The translations under genes and the position numbers were made by a program. A DNA stretch of 33,685 nt from Candidatus Omnitrophota bacterium (GTDB lineage: Bacteria > Omnitrophota > Gorgyraeia > JAHJTE01). Shown piece by piece: positions 25,324-32,052 of this stretch (position 1 is its first letter; each line of letters opens with the position of its first letter). The notes under the pieces are model-generated. The model was not told the DNA's origin. It did not search any database and saw only the letters and a list, made by a program, of their open reading frames with translations. Where the stretch lies: the NCBI GenBank assembly GCA_020058285.1, contig JAGVEL010000005.1, positions 1 through 33,685 of the forward strand. The letters are read 5' to 3'.

Positions 25324-25623
25324 ATGAAAAAATTAAATATTAAACAACTAATTAAGCTTTGTCATAAGATAGCCAGAGAAAAAGGGTTTTGGGATAGCGA
25401 GCGCAACGTTGGTGAAATGCTGATGCTCATTGTCACTGAACTTGCCGAAGCAATGGAGGCTTATCGCAAACAAGATAAGGAAAACTTTAACGAAGAAATT
25501 GCCGATACGTTTATCCGGCTTTTTGATTTAAGCGGTGGGTTAAAAATTGATGTCGAAAAAGAGATTATGAAAAAAATGAATAAGAATAAAAACCGGCCGT
25601 ATAAACACGGGAAAATATGTTAA
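25324..25623 (+). CDS. MazG-like nucleotide pyrophosphohydrolase
   Basis: A 99-residue all-alpha NTP pyrophosphatase of the MazG/dUTPase-like group. The metal-binding pattern ExxE...ExxD is visible in TELAEAMEAYRK and FNEEIADTFIRLFDL. Such enzymes hydrolyse (d)NTPs to monophosphates, cleaning the pool or modulating alarmones; the true substrate is unknown. I prefer ATG 25324 to ATG 25309, because the earlier one lies inside the conserved tail of repeat copy 2. No ribosome site is visible. The gene is alone, enclosed by copies 2 and 3 of the repeat, like a cassette. Confidence 0.82.
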   Translation: MKKLNIKQLIKLCHKIAREKGFWDSERNVGEMLMLIVTELAEAMEAYRKQDKENFNEEIADTFIRLFDLSGGLKIDVEKEIMKKMNKNKNRPYKHGKIC

Positions 25624-25818
25624 ATGAAGGCATAACTTAGCGAACGATAAGTGAAGCTAAGTTATTTGCCTGAATTTATCCCGCCCTTTTGGTGATGATA
25701 TTTACCACTAGCTGGCGGGAAAAATAAGGAAATTTTATTAATTTAATCCAAAAGGGCGGGATTAATTCGCACTAATAATTTACGTCATTTTTCAAATTCC
25801 GTAAATTATGTGCTCATT
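25621..25818. repeat. Three-hairpin interspersed element, copy 3
   Basis: 198 bp, beginning at the stop codon of the MazG-like gene. Hairpin 1: AGGCA plus TAACTTAGC (25628-25641) with GCTAAGTTA...TGCCT (25656-25671), loop GAACGATAAGTGAA. Hairpin 2: ATCCCGCCCTTTTGG (25678-25692) with 25748-25762, 15 perfect pairs, extended by GAATT/AATTC. Hairpin 3: 25775-25784 with 25800-25809. Stems 1 and 2 differ in sequence from copies 1 and 2 but keep pairing, while the hairpin 1 loop and the flanks CTGAATTT and AATTCGCA are kept. Confidence 0.85.
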
Positions 25819-25830
25819 AAGAGGTGTCAA

Positions 25831-26283
25831 ATGTTAGAAGAAAAAATCTTTGAGGATTTTAAGCAGGCGATGAAGGATAAGGACAAATTACGCTCTTCGA
25901 TTCTTAGCTTTGTGCGTGCGCAGTTTAAAAATGCGCAGATTGAAAAAAGAAAAGATAAACTAGATGATACAGAAGTCATCACGATTTTAAAAAAAGAAGT
26001 CAAGCGCCACGAAGAGGCAATTGAACAGTTTAAAAAAGGCAACAGAGAAGACCTGGTGAAAAAAGAATCTGACGAATTGGTAATTATTAAGACATACCTG
26101 CCTGCTTCTTTAAGCGATGAAGAGCTTAAAGATTTAGTTAATCAGGCTTTAGTCGAATTTCCTCAGGCAACAATTAAGGATATGGGCAATATTATGAAGA
26201 GAGTTTTAGAAAAATCAGCTGGCCGGGCTGATGGAAGTAAGGTGAGCCTTTTGGTCAAAGAGGCTTTAACCAAAGCAAAATAG
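25831..26283 (+). CDS. yqeY: GatB/YqeY domain protein
   Basis: A 150-residue YqeY-like protein. Family features are IFEDFKQAMKDKDKLRSSIL, EVITILKKEVKRHEEAIEQF, ELVIIKTYLPASLSDEEL and DMGNIMKRVLEKSAGRADGS. The fold resembles the tRNA-binding tail of GatB; a link to tRNA amidation or tRNA binding is commonly proposed, but function is not settled. ATG 25831 is chosen over an upstream GTG at 25810 because GAGGTG (25821-25826) is its ribosome site. It starts 12 bases after repeat copy 3 and begins a run of closely packed genes. Confidence 0.93.
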   Translation: MLEEKIFEDFKQAMKDKDKLRSSILSFVRAQFKNAQIEKRKDKLDDTEVITILKKEVKRHEEAIEQFKKGNREDLVKKESDELVIIKTYLPASLSDEELKDLVNQALVEFPQATIKDMGNIMKRVLEKSAGRADGSKVSLLVKEALTKAK

Positions 26284-26292
26284 GCGCATTTG

Positions 26293-26511
26293 ATGCAATT
26301 AATTAAGGTAAGGGTAATTACAAAAGCAAAGATGAATAAGGTTAAGCAAGATGGGAAAAATTTTAAAATTTATACCTCTGCATGCCCGGAAAAGAATAAG
26401 GCAAATAAATCAATCAGAGAGTTATTAGCAGATTACCTTGACAAGAAACCTTCCCAGATAAGTATTGTAGAAGGCCTGCACTCTAAACTCAAAACCATTC
26501 AGATTAACTAA
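26293..26511 (+). CDS. DUF167/YggU family protein
   Basis: A 72-residue protein with the YggU pattern: a beta strand (LIKVRVITKAKMNKVK), the central CPEKNKANKSIRELLADYL equal to the usual PxxGKAN segment, and the ending IVEGLHSKLKTIQI equal to GxxSRxK. Its function is unknown across bacteria. A TTG directly precedes the ATG; I take the ATG at 26293. It lies 9 bases after yqeY and 4 bases before the next gene. Confidence 0.85.
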   Translation: MQLIKVRVITKAKMNKVKQDGKNFKIYTSACPEKNKANKSIRELLADYLDKKPSQISIVEGLHSKLKTIQIN

Positions 26512-26515
26512 AAAA

Positions 26516-27544
26516 TTGGCACAAACTAATCAGAGTCCTAAAGTAAAAGCAGTTATCCTGTTGTCCGGCGGCCTGGATAGCACTCTGGCTGCTTATTTAA
26601 TGCAAAAACAGTCAATAGACTTAATTGCCTTAAATTTTATTAGCCCATTTTGTTTATGTAACAAAAAAGGCGGCTGCGCTCACGGAGCAAGAGAGATTAG
26701 TAAGAATTTAAATCTCGAGTTTGTAACCATTGATAACAGTGATGAGATGCTGGAGGCTGTAAAAAAACCTAAATATGGTTACGGATCAAATATGAACCCT
26801 TGTCTTGACTGCCGGATTATTATGCTGAAAAAAACCAAAGAATTTATGAGCGAAATCGGCGCGTCCTTTGTAATTACCGGAGAAGTGCTGGAGCAGCGGC
26901 CAATGTCCCAGAAACGCCATTTATTGCGTTTGGTTGAGAAAGAATCCGGTTTAGAAGGTTTGATCTTACGGCCATTAAGCGCTAAAATGCTAGATGAGAC
27001 AATACCTGAAAAACAGGGATTGGTAGATAGGGCGCAGATGCTTGATATTTGCGGCCGGAGCAGAAAGGGACAGATTGAGCTGGTTAAGGAGTTTGGAATT
27101 AATGATTATCCTTGTCCGGCGGGGGGCTGCTTGCTTACTGATCCGAATTTTTGCCGGAGATTAAAAGATTTGATGAAGTATAATGCGCAATTTACACTAA
27201 ATGATGTGTTGCTCCTTAAATTAGGCAGGCATTTTAGGCTAAATCCAGAATTAAAATTAATTGTCGGCAGGAATGAATTAGAGAATTCATCGCTGCTTAA
27301 TTTAGTAAAATCCGGAGATTCTGTTTTTAGGCCAAAGGAGGAAATTGCCGGGCCCACGGCAATAGCCAGGGGCAAAATGGTTTGTCAAGACAGGCAAATG
27401 GCAGTAAACATTGTTAGCCGTTACTGCGATAAACTAGAGAACGAACCCACGCAGATTATTGTCGAGGATAGTCAAAATAATACGGGAATTACGCTAGAGA
27501 GCCCCAGGGTAGAAGAAGGCTTAATAGAAAAATTAAAAATATGA
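26516..27544 (+). CDS. PP-loop ATPase, tRNA 2-thiouridylase/ThiI-like
   Basis: A 342-residue PP-loop (ATP pyrophosphatase) protein. SGGLDST (17-23) is the ATP-binding loop. NPCLDCRIIMLKK gives a CxxC pair, and GEVLEQRPMSQKRHLL, LRPLSAKMLDETIPE and PCPAGGCLLTD are hallmarks of a widespread family annotated as MnmA- or ThiI-like. These enzymes activate uridine in tRNA for thiolation; the C-terminal part here differs from MnmA, so the exact nucleoside is unknown. TTG at 26516 seems to be the start, without a ribosome site. It sits beside an Nfu scaffold, LarE and a cysteine desulfurase, which fits a sulfur-transfer role. Confidence 0.82.
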   Translation: MAQTNQSPKVKAVILLSGGLDSTLAAYLMQKQSIDLIALNFISPFCLCNKKGGCAHGAREISKNLNLEFVTIDNSDEMLEAVKKPKYGYGSNMNPCLDCRIIMLKKTKEFMSEIGASFVITGEVLEQRPMSQKRHLLRLVEKESGLEGLILRPLSAKMLDETIPEKQGLVDRAQMLDICGRSRKGQIELVKEFGINDYPCPAGGCLLTDPNFCRRLKDLMKYNAQFTLNDVLLLKLGRHFRLNPELKLIVGRNELENSSLLNLVKSGDSVFRPKEEIAGPTAIARGKMVCQDRQMAVNIVSRYCDKLENEPTQIIVEDSQNNTGITLESPRVEEGLIEKLKI

Positions 27545-27556
27545 TGGAGGTTCATT

Positions 27557-27778
27557 ATGCGCGAGAAAGTTGAAAAGGCACTTGAAAAGATTCGTAAAAT
27601 GCTTGCCAATGACGGCGGGAACATTGAATTAGTGGATATTACTGAAGATGGCATTGTTAAGGTGCGCCTAATCGGTGCATGTGCCGGCTGCCCAATGTCA
27701 ACTATGACTATGAAGAACGGGGTAGAACGCATTTTAAAACAAGAAATCCCCGAAGTAAAGGCAGTTGAAGCAGTATAG
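27557..27778 (+). CDS. NifU C-terminal domain (Nfu-type) Fe-S scaffold
   Basis: A 73-residue single-domain Nfu protein. The cluster-binding motif CAGC (Cys42 and Cys45, in GACAGCPMSTMTM) is intact. A dimer can hold a [4Fe-4S] cluster and pass it to target enzymes. A good ribosome site (GGAGG at 27545-27549) precedes the ATG. The gene lies between the PP-loop gene and a small zinc protein. Likely clients in this window are BioB and LarE, which need or may need clusters; this is inference. Confidence 0.93.
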   Translation: MREKVEKALEKIRKMLANDGGNIELVDITEDGIVKVRLIGACAGCPMSTMTMKNGVERILKQEIPEVKAVEAV

Positions 27779-27786
27779 GAGCGGCC

Positions 27787-28029
27787 ATGGACAAATGTCC
27801 GGGTAGAGAAAAGAATTTACGTGCAAAAATTGTTAAATGCCCGTATTGTAAATACGCTATAGAGTTTTTTTCAGATGAATTAAAGCGGAATTGCCCAAAA
27901 TGCAAAAAAGAGGTATTCCAGGAGAAACTGCCTGCTTGTATCGACTGGTGTAAATATGCCAAGGAGTGCTTAGGTGATAGGCTTTATAAGGAATTAGGAA
28001 TGGATGTATGCGATAAAAAGAAAAAATAA
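27787..28029 (+). CDS. Small cysteine-rich zinc-ribbon protein
   Basis: An 80-residue protein with 10 cysteines. It begins MDKCPG and holds a rubredoxin-like zinc ribbon (VKCPYCKYAIEFF and NCPKCKKEVF) and then CIDWCKYAKECLGD. The same order (CPG, CPxC, CxxC, CxxWCxxAxxCxG) is found in short proteins near Fe-S and sulfur genes in other bacteria, where function is unproven. It may carry zinc or an Fe-S cluster. It starts 8 bases after the Nfu gene and ends 7 bases before larE. Confidence 0.78.
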   Translation: MDKCPGREKNLRAKIVKCPYCKYAIEFFSDELKRNCPKCKKEVFQEKLPACIDWCKYAKECLGDRLYKELGMDVCDKKKK

Positions 28030-28036
28030 CCCGCCG

Positions 28037-28852
28037 ATGAATAAACTTATCTCTAAAAAAATAAAAAAACTAGAACTTACCCTTATCAAAATGGATAAGG
28101 TGTTAATTGCTTTTTCTGCAGGAGTGGACAGCACCTTTTTATTAAAACTCGCTGTAGACCTGTTGGGTAAGAATGCACTTGCCGTGACTGCCTGTTCTGT
28201 GACCTATCCTAAAAAGGAGCTAGAACAAGCCAAAACGATTGCCAAAAATTTAGGCGCGCGTTTAAAAATTATACATACAAGTGAATTAAAAACCCCCAAA
28301 TTTTTACAAAATTGCCCAAAGCGCTGCTATTACTGCAAAAAGGAATTATTTAAGAGGTTAACACAGATTGCCGAAAAAGAAAAAATTAAATATATCCTAG
28401 ATGGTTCTAACCTAGATGATAGATTAGATTTTCGCCCGGGAAATATTGCTAAGCAGGAATTCAAGGTTCGTTCACCCCTAGCCGAATCAGGGTTTACAAA
28501 GAAAGAAATTAGGAATTTAAGCAAAGTATTTGGGCTCAATACCTGGAATAAGCCTTCTTTGGCTTGCCTTGCTTCGCGTGTTCCTTACGGGAAAAGAATT
28601 TCTCCAAGAGTTTTACGCAGGATAGAGAAAGGCGAACAATATCTGTGCAACCTAGGGTTTGATCAGGTGAGATTGCGCGATTACGGCAACTTAGCCCGGA
28701 TTGAAGTAGAGAAGAGTAAAATTAAGCAGTTAATCCATCCTCGCCTTAGATATAAGGTAATAGACAGGCTAAAAAACTTAGGTTATAATTATGTCACTGT
28801 GGATTTAGATGGTTATAGGACTGGCAGTATGAACCTTAGCAAGATTTATTAG
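28037..28852 (+). CDS. larE: LarE-type sulfur transferase with CxxxCxxC
   Basis: A 271-residue PP-loop protein of the LarE family, which inserts sulfur into the nickel-pincer cofactor of lactate racemase-type enzymes. The ATP loop is SAGVDST (27-33). The Cys that donates sulfur in LarE is present as Cys177 in SLACLASRVPYG. An extra CPKRCYYC motif puts cysteines at 93, 97 and 100. LarE forms with several cysteines can carry a [4Fe-4S] cluster and act as catalysts instead of being consumed; this protein fits that type. I take ATG 28037, because 28004 overlaps the preceding gene. No larA, larB or larC is in the window. Confidence 0.85.
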   Translation: MNKLISKKIKKLELTLIKMDKVLIAFSAGVDSTFLLKLAVDLLGKNALAVTACSVTYPKKELEQAKTIAKNLGARLKIIHTSELKTPKFLQNCPKRCYYCKKELFKRLTQIAEKEKIKYILDGSNLDDRLDFRPGNIAKQEFKVRSPLAESGFTKKEIRNLSKVFGLNTWNKPSLACLASRVPYGKRISPRVLRRIEKGEQYLCNLGFDQVRLRDYGNLARIEVEKSKIKQLIHPRLRYKVIDRLKNLGYNYVTVDLDGYRTGSMNLSKIY

Positions 28853-28862
28853 GGGTGAAAAA

Positions 28863-30023
28863 ATGGAAAGAGTATATTTTGACTATGCGGCTACAGCGCC
28901 TACTGATCCAAGGGTAATTGAGGCAATGAAGCCTTATTTTTTTGATTATTTTGGCAATCCTTCAAGTTTGCATTCTTTTGGCCAGGAGGCCCGTCAGGCA
29001 ATAGAAAACAGCCGCGCTAGTGTAGCGCAATTCTTAGGCGCCAAGCCAGAAGAGATAATGTTTACTTCTGGCGGCACAGAGTCTGACAATACAGCCTTGT
29101 TTGGCCTAGCCCAGGCCCTTGAACCAAAAGGAAACCATATTATTATTTCAAATATTGAACACCACGCAGTGCTTGAGCCGGCAAAGATTTTAGAAAAAAG
29201 CGGGTTTAGTGTTAGTTATATCCCTGTAGATAAACAAGGCATAATTGACCCACAGGCTATTAAGAAAATTATTTCTCCGAAGACAATTATTATTTCAATA
29301 ATGCACGCGAATAATGAAATTGGCACTATCCAGCCGATTGCTGAGATTGGCGCGATTGCCAGAGAAAAAGGCGTAATCTTTCACACTGACGCAGTGCAAA
29401 CTGTAGGCCATATTCCAACAAAGGTAGATGATTTAAAAGTAGATTTACTTTCTTTGTCCGCACACAAATTCTACGGGCCAAAAGGCGTTGGTGCTTTATA
29501 TATCAGAAAAGGAACGCGCATAAGCCGTTTTTTGCATGGCGGGGACCAGGAAGCAGGTAAAAGAGCTTCCACACATAATACGCCGGGTATTGTTGGTTTA
29601 GGTGAGGCGCTAAATTTATGCAGCCCATTTTTAGAAAAAGAAGCAAAAGAGCAAACAGTGTTACGCGATAAAATTATCAAGACTATCCCGGAAAAAATCC
29701 CGGATTGTTTCTTAAACGGCCACCCAAGTAAACGACTTCCGAACAATGTTAATTTCTCTTTTAAATATATTGAAGGCGAATCGATTATATTGAATTTAGA
29801 TATACTGGGTATTGCTGCATCAACTGGTTCTGCCTGTACTTCAAGCAGTCTTGAGCCGTCGCATGTCCTTTTAGCGTTAGGCCTAACCCATGAATTAGCC
29901 CACGGCTCTTTGAGGCTTACAATTGGCCGCTGGAGCAAAATTAAGGATGTTGATTATCTATTGGAGCAGTTGCCAGCGATAATTGAGAAGCTGCGTAAGA
30001 TGTCGCCGCTATATCCGGGATAG
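28863..30023 (+). CDS. nifS: Cysteine desulfurase (NifS/IscS family)
   Basis: A 386-residue PLP enzyme that takes sulfur from cysteine. The N-terminal FDYAATAPTDPRV, the PLP-binding Lys202 in SAHKFYGPKGVGALY, and the catalytic Cys325 in STGSACTSSSLEPSHVL are intact. The long active-site loop with SxGSACTS puts it in the NifS/IscS group. It is likely to supply sulfur to the Nfu, LarE and PP-loop proteins encoded just upstream. A ribosome site AGGGGTG precedes the ATG at 28863. It ends 14 bases before birA. Confidence 0.95.
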   Translation: MERVYFDYAATAPTDPRVIEAMKPYFFDYFGNPSSLHSFGQEARQAIENSRASVAQFLGAKPEEIMFTSGGTESDNTALFGLAQALEPKGNHIIISNIEHHAVLEPAKILEKSGFSVSYIPVDKQGIIDPQAIKKIISPKTIIISIMHANNEIGTIQPIAEIGAIAREKGVIFHTDAVQTVGHIPTKVDDLKVDLLSLSAHKFYGPKGVGALYIRKGTRISRFLHGGDQEAGKRASTHNTPGIVGLGEALNLCSPFLEKEAKEQTVLRDKIIKTIPEKIPDCFLNGHPSKRLPNNVNFSFKYIEGESIILNLDILGIAASTGSACTSSSLEPSHVLLALGLTHELAHGSLRLTIGRWSKIKDVDYLLEQLPAIIEKLRKMSPLYPG

Positions 30024-30037
30024 ATTTTTATCGAAAC

Positions 30038-31000
30038 ATGAATGAGAAAATATTAGAATACTTGCGTGCCGGTGAGTCTTACATCTCGGGTGAAGAATTA
30101 AGCCATAAATTAGGTATCAGCCGCGCAGCAATTTGGAAAAACATTCACGCACTTGTTGATCAGGGTTATGAGATAATTGCTGTTCCTCATCTTGGTTACA
30201 AACTGTTAAATGTCACGCCTAAGCTCCTGCCTCAAGAAATATCTCACAAGCTTAATACAAAATTTATCGGTAAGCAGGCTGTTTATTTTGAAAGCCTTTG
30301 CTCAACTATGGATAAGGCTATGGAGTTGGCCTTAGCTGGTGGCGAACAGGGCTTAATAGTAGTTGCTGAAACTCAAACAAAAGGCCGGGGAAGGTTAGGC
30401 CGGCAATGGCTAAGCCCAAAACATAAAGGAATTTATTTTTCCCTTATCCTGCGGCCGAAGATAATCCCCCAGCAAGCCTCAGTGCTAACGATATTAATTG
30501 CAGTTTCGGCGATTGAGGCAATTCAGACAGTAACCGGTCTAAGTCCAACGATAAAATGGCCCAATGATATTATGCTTAATAATAAAAAAATTGGCGGCAT
30601 ACTTGTTGAAATGAATGCGGAGATGGATATGGTTAAGTTTATTATCGTGGGTATGGGCATAAATGTTAATTCATCTAGAGCATCTTTATCCCAAAATGCT
30701 ACTTCACTAAAAGAAGAAACCGCTCAGGAGGTTAATCGGCTTTTGCTTTTGCAGGAGATTTTAAGGAAGATTGAGGCAAATTATTTAGAGTTTAACAAAG
30801 AAGGGAGTAGTAGCGTCTTAGAGAAATGGCGTAAATTTACCTCTACACTGCATTCGCGCATAAAAGTGACCTGCCAGAAAGAACATATTGAAGGCGAGGC
30901 AGTGGATATTGACCTCGACGGAGGATTATTGATCCGTAAAGATTCGGGATTCATTGAAAAGGTTATGACCGGAGATGTTGTATCTTTAAGGAATATGTAA
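30038..31000 (+). CDS. birA: Biotin-protein ligase and biotin operon repressor BirA
   Basis: A 320-residue bifunctional protein. The N-terminal winged helix-turn-helix (SGEELSHKLGISRAAIWKNI) marks the repressor type. The catalytic part has GRGRLGRQWLSPK (biotinyl-AMP loop), TIKWPNDIMLNNKKIGGIL and a C-terminal SH3-like cap. It attaches biotin to carrier proteins and, with biotinyl-AMP bound, represses biotin genes. An operator-like site overlaps its own stop codon just before bioB, so BirA probably controls its downstream neighbours. It is the last gene of the sulfur run. Confidence 0.95.
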   Translation: MNEKILEYLRAGESYISGEELSHKLGISRAAIWKNIHALVDQGYEIIAVPHLGYKLLNVTPKLLPQEISHKLNTKFIGKQAVYFESLCSTMDKAMELALAGGEQGLIVVAETQTKGRGRLGRQWLSPKHKGIYFSLILRPKIIPQQASVLTILIAVSAIEAIQTVTGLSPTIKWPNDIMLNNKKIGGILVEMNAEMDMVKFIIVGMGINVNSSRASLSQNATSLKEETAQEVNRLLLLQEILRKIEANYLEFNKEGSSSVLEKWRKFTSTLHSRIKVTCQKEHIEGEAVDIDLDGGLLIRKDSGFIEKVMTGDVVSLRNM

Positions 31001-31026
31001 ACTATTAATATTTTTTAGGTTGACAA
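30995..31026 (+). promoter_or_regulatory. Predicted BirA operator
   Basis: ATGTAAACT (30995-31003) and GGTTGACAA (31018-31026) are inverted half-sites 14 bp apart. They differ from the known TTGTAAACC / GGTTTACAA operator at two and one positions. The right half covers the -35 box of the bioB promoter; the left half covers the birA stop codon. Confidence 0.75.
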
Positions 31027-31048
31027 TACAAATGGGCCAAAATATAAT
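31020..31048 (+). promoter_or_regulatory. Consensus sigma70 promoter of bioB-bioF
   Basis: TTGACA (31020-31025) and TATAAT (31043-31048) are perfect matches with a 17-bp spacer. The start would be near 31055, leaving a leader of about 29 bases with the ribosome site AAGGAG (31075-31080). The -35 box is inside the BirA operator, so bound BirA should block RNA polymerase. Confidence 0.88.
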
Positions 31049-31068
31049 TATATTTGTGGCCCCTTTTT
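31034..31068 (+). terminator. Terminator-like dyad overlapping the bioB -10 box
   Basis: GGGCC (31034-31038) pairs with GGCCC (31058-31062) around a perfect 16-bp palindrome (31040-31055), followed by CTTTTTG. A transcript coming through birA could fold and stop here, while the bioB transcript starting near 31055 could not form it. Confidence 0.6.
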
Positions 31069-31083
31069 GTTTATAAGGAGAGT

Positions 31084-32052
31084 ATGCAAAAAATTGTTCA
31101 AAATTTAGCGGATAGAATTATTGCCGGAGGCTTAATCGAATTCGGCGAAGCCGAGGGATTACTCTTGAGTGCAGATTTAGAGTCTTTGTTTTATCAGGCG
31201 AATAGGATTCGCGAGCATTTTCGGGGTAAAAAAGTACACCTGTGTTCAATAACCAATGCAAAAAGCGGAGCATGTAACCAAGACTGTAAATTCTGTGCGC
31301 AATCTATCAACCATAAGACTAAAATTCCAGTTTATTCGCTTATTGAACCAGAAGAGATGTTAAGCCGAGCAAGAATTGCTTTTCAAAATAAGACTGAGAG
31401 GTTTTGTTTGGTTACAAGCGGCGGGAGTTTAACAGATAGCGATATAGATAAGATTTGTATCGGTTTAGAGCTTATCGGGCAAGAATTTCCTAATTTAAAA
31501 TTAGATGCTTCTTTAGGAGCTTTGACTAAACAGAGTTTAGGCAAATTAAAAAAAAGCGGCTTAACGCGTTATAACCACAACCTAGAGACTTCAGCTGATT
31601 ATTTTTCCAAGATTTGCACAACGCACTCTTTTAGCGATAGGCTGGCTACAGTGCGCCTGGTAAAAGACGCTGGCTTAGAAGTCTGTTGCGGAGGCATATT
31701 TGGTTTAGGAGAAAGCCAGCTTGAGCGCTTAAAATTTATGTTCACTTTGAGAGAGTTGGATGTTGATTGTATCCCAATAAATTTACTTAATCCTATTCTT
31801 GGAACGCCTTTGGAAAATGTATCAGCGCTTACACTAGACGAAATTTTTAAATTAATTGCTGTTTGCCGGTTTATCCATCCTAAAAAAGAGATTAAAATCT
31901 GCGGCGGAAGGCAAGCTATCCTAAAAGATAAGCAATCAAAAATATTTTCTTGCGGAGTAGACAGCATTATTTTGGGTGATTACCTGACCACTCCTGGAAG
32001 CCCAGCCAGCGTAGACCTAGAAATGATACATAGCTTGGGTTTAGATATATGA
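31084..32052 (+). CDS. bioB: Biotin synthase
   Basis: A 322-residue radical SAM enzyme that adds sulfur to dethiobiotin. The [4Fe-4S] motif CNQDCKFC gives Cys64, Cys68 and Cys71. YNHNLET and VCCGGIFGLGE hold further ligands for the [2Fe-2S] sulfur donor, and CGGRQA the conserved Arg. ATG 31084 is chosen because it follows AAGGAG and gives the normal length; a longer frame would begin upstream of the predicted transcription start. It overlaps bioF by 4 bases (ATGA). The cluster genes upstream could serve it. Confidence 0.97.
   Translation: MQKIVQNLADRIIAGGLIEFGEAEGLLLSADLESLFYQANRIREHFRGKKVHLCSITNAKSGACNQDCKFCAQSINHKTKIPVYSLIEPEEMLSRARIAFQNKTERFCLVTSGGSLTDSDIDKICIGLELIGQEFPNLKLDASLGALTKQSLGKLKKSGLTRYNHNLETSADYFSKICTTHSFSDRLATVRLVKDAGLEVCCGGIFGLGESQLERLKFMFTLRELDVDCIPINLLNPILGTPLENVSALTLDEIFKLIAVCRFIHPKKEIKICGGRQAILKDKQSKIFSCGVDSIILGDYLTTPGSPASVDLEMIHSLGLDI

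Noticed and set aside
22246-25818. Integron attC sites
   Set aside because: The three-stem elements have no clear RYYYAAC/GTTRRRY core pair and are larger than most attC sites; kept only as an analogy.
22246-25818. CRISPR array
   Set aside because: The copies are long, few, unevenly spaced by genes, and lack short identical repeats with spacers.
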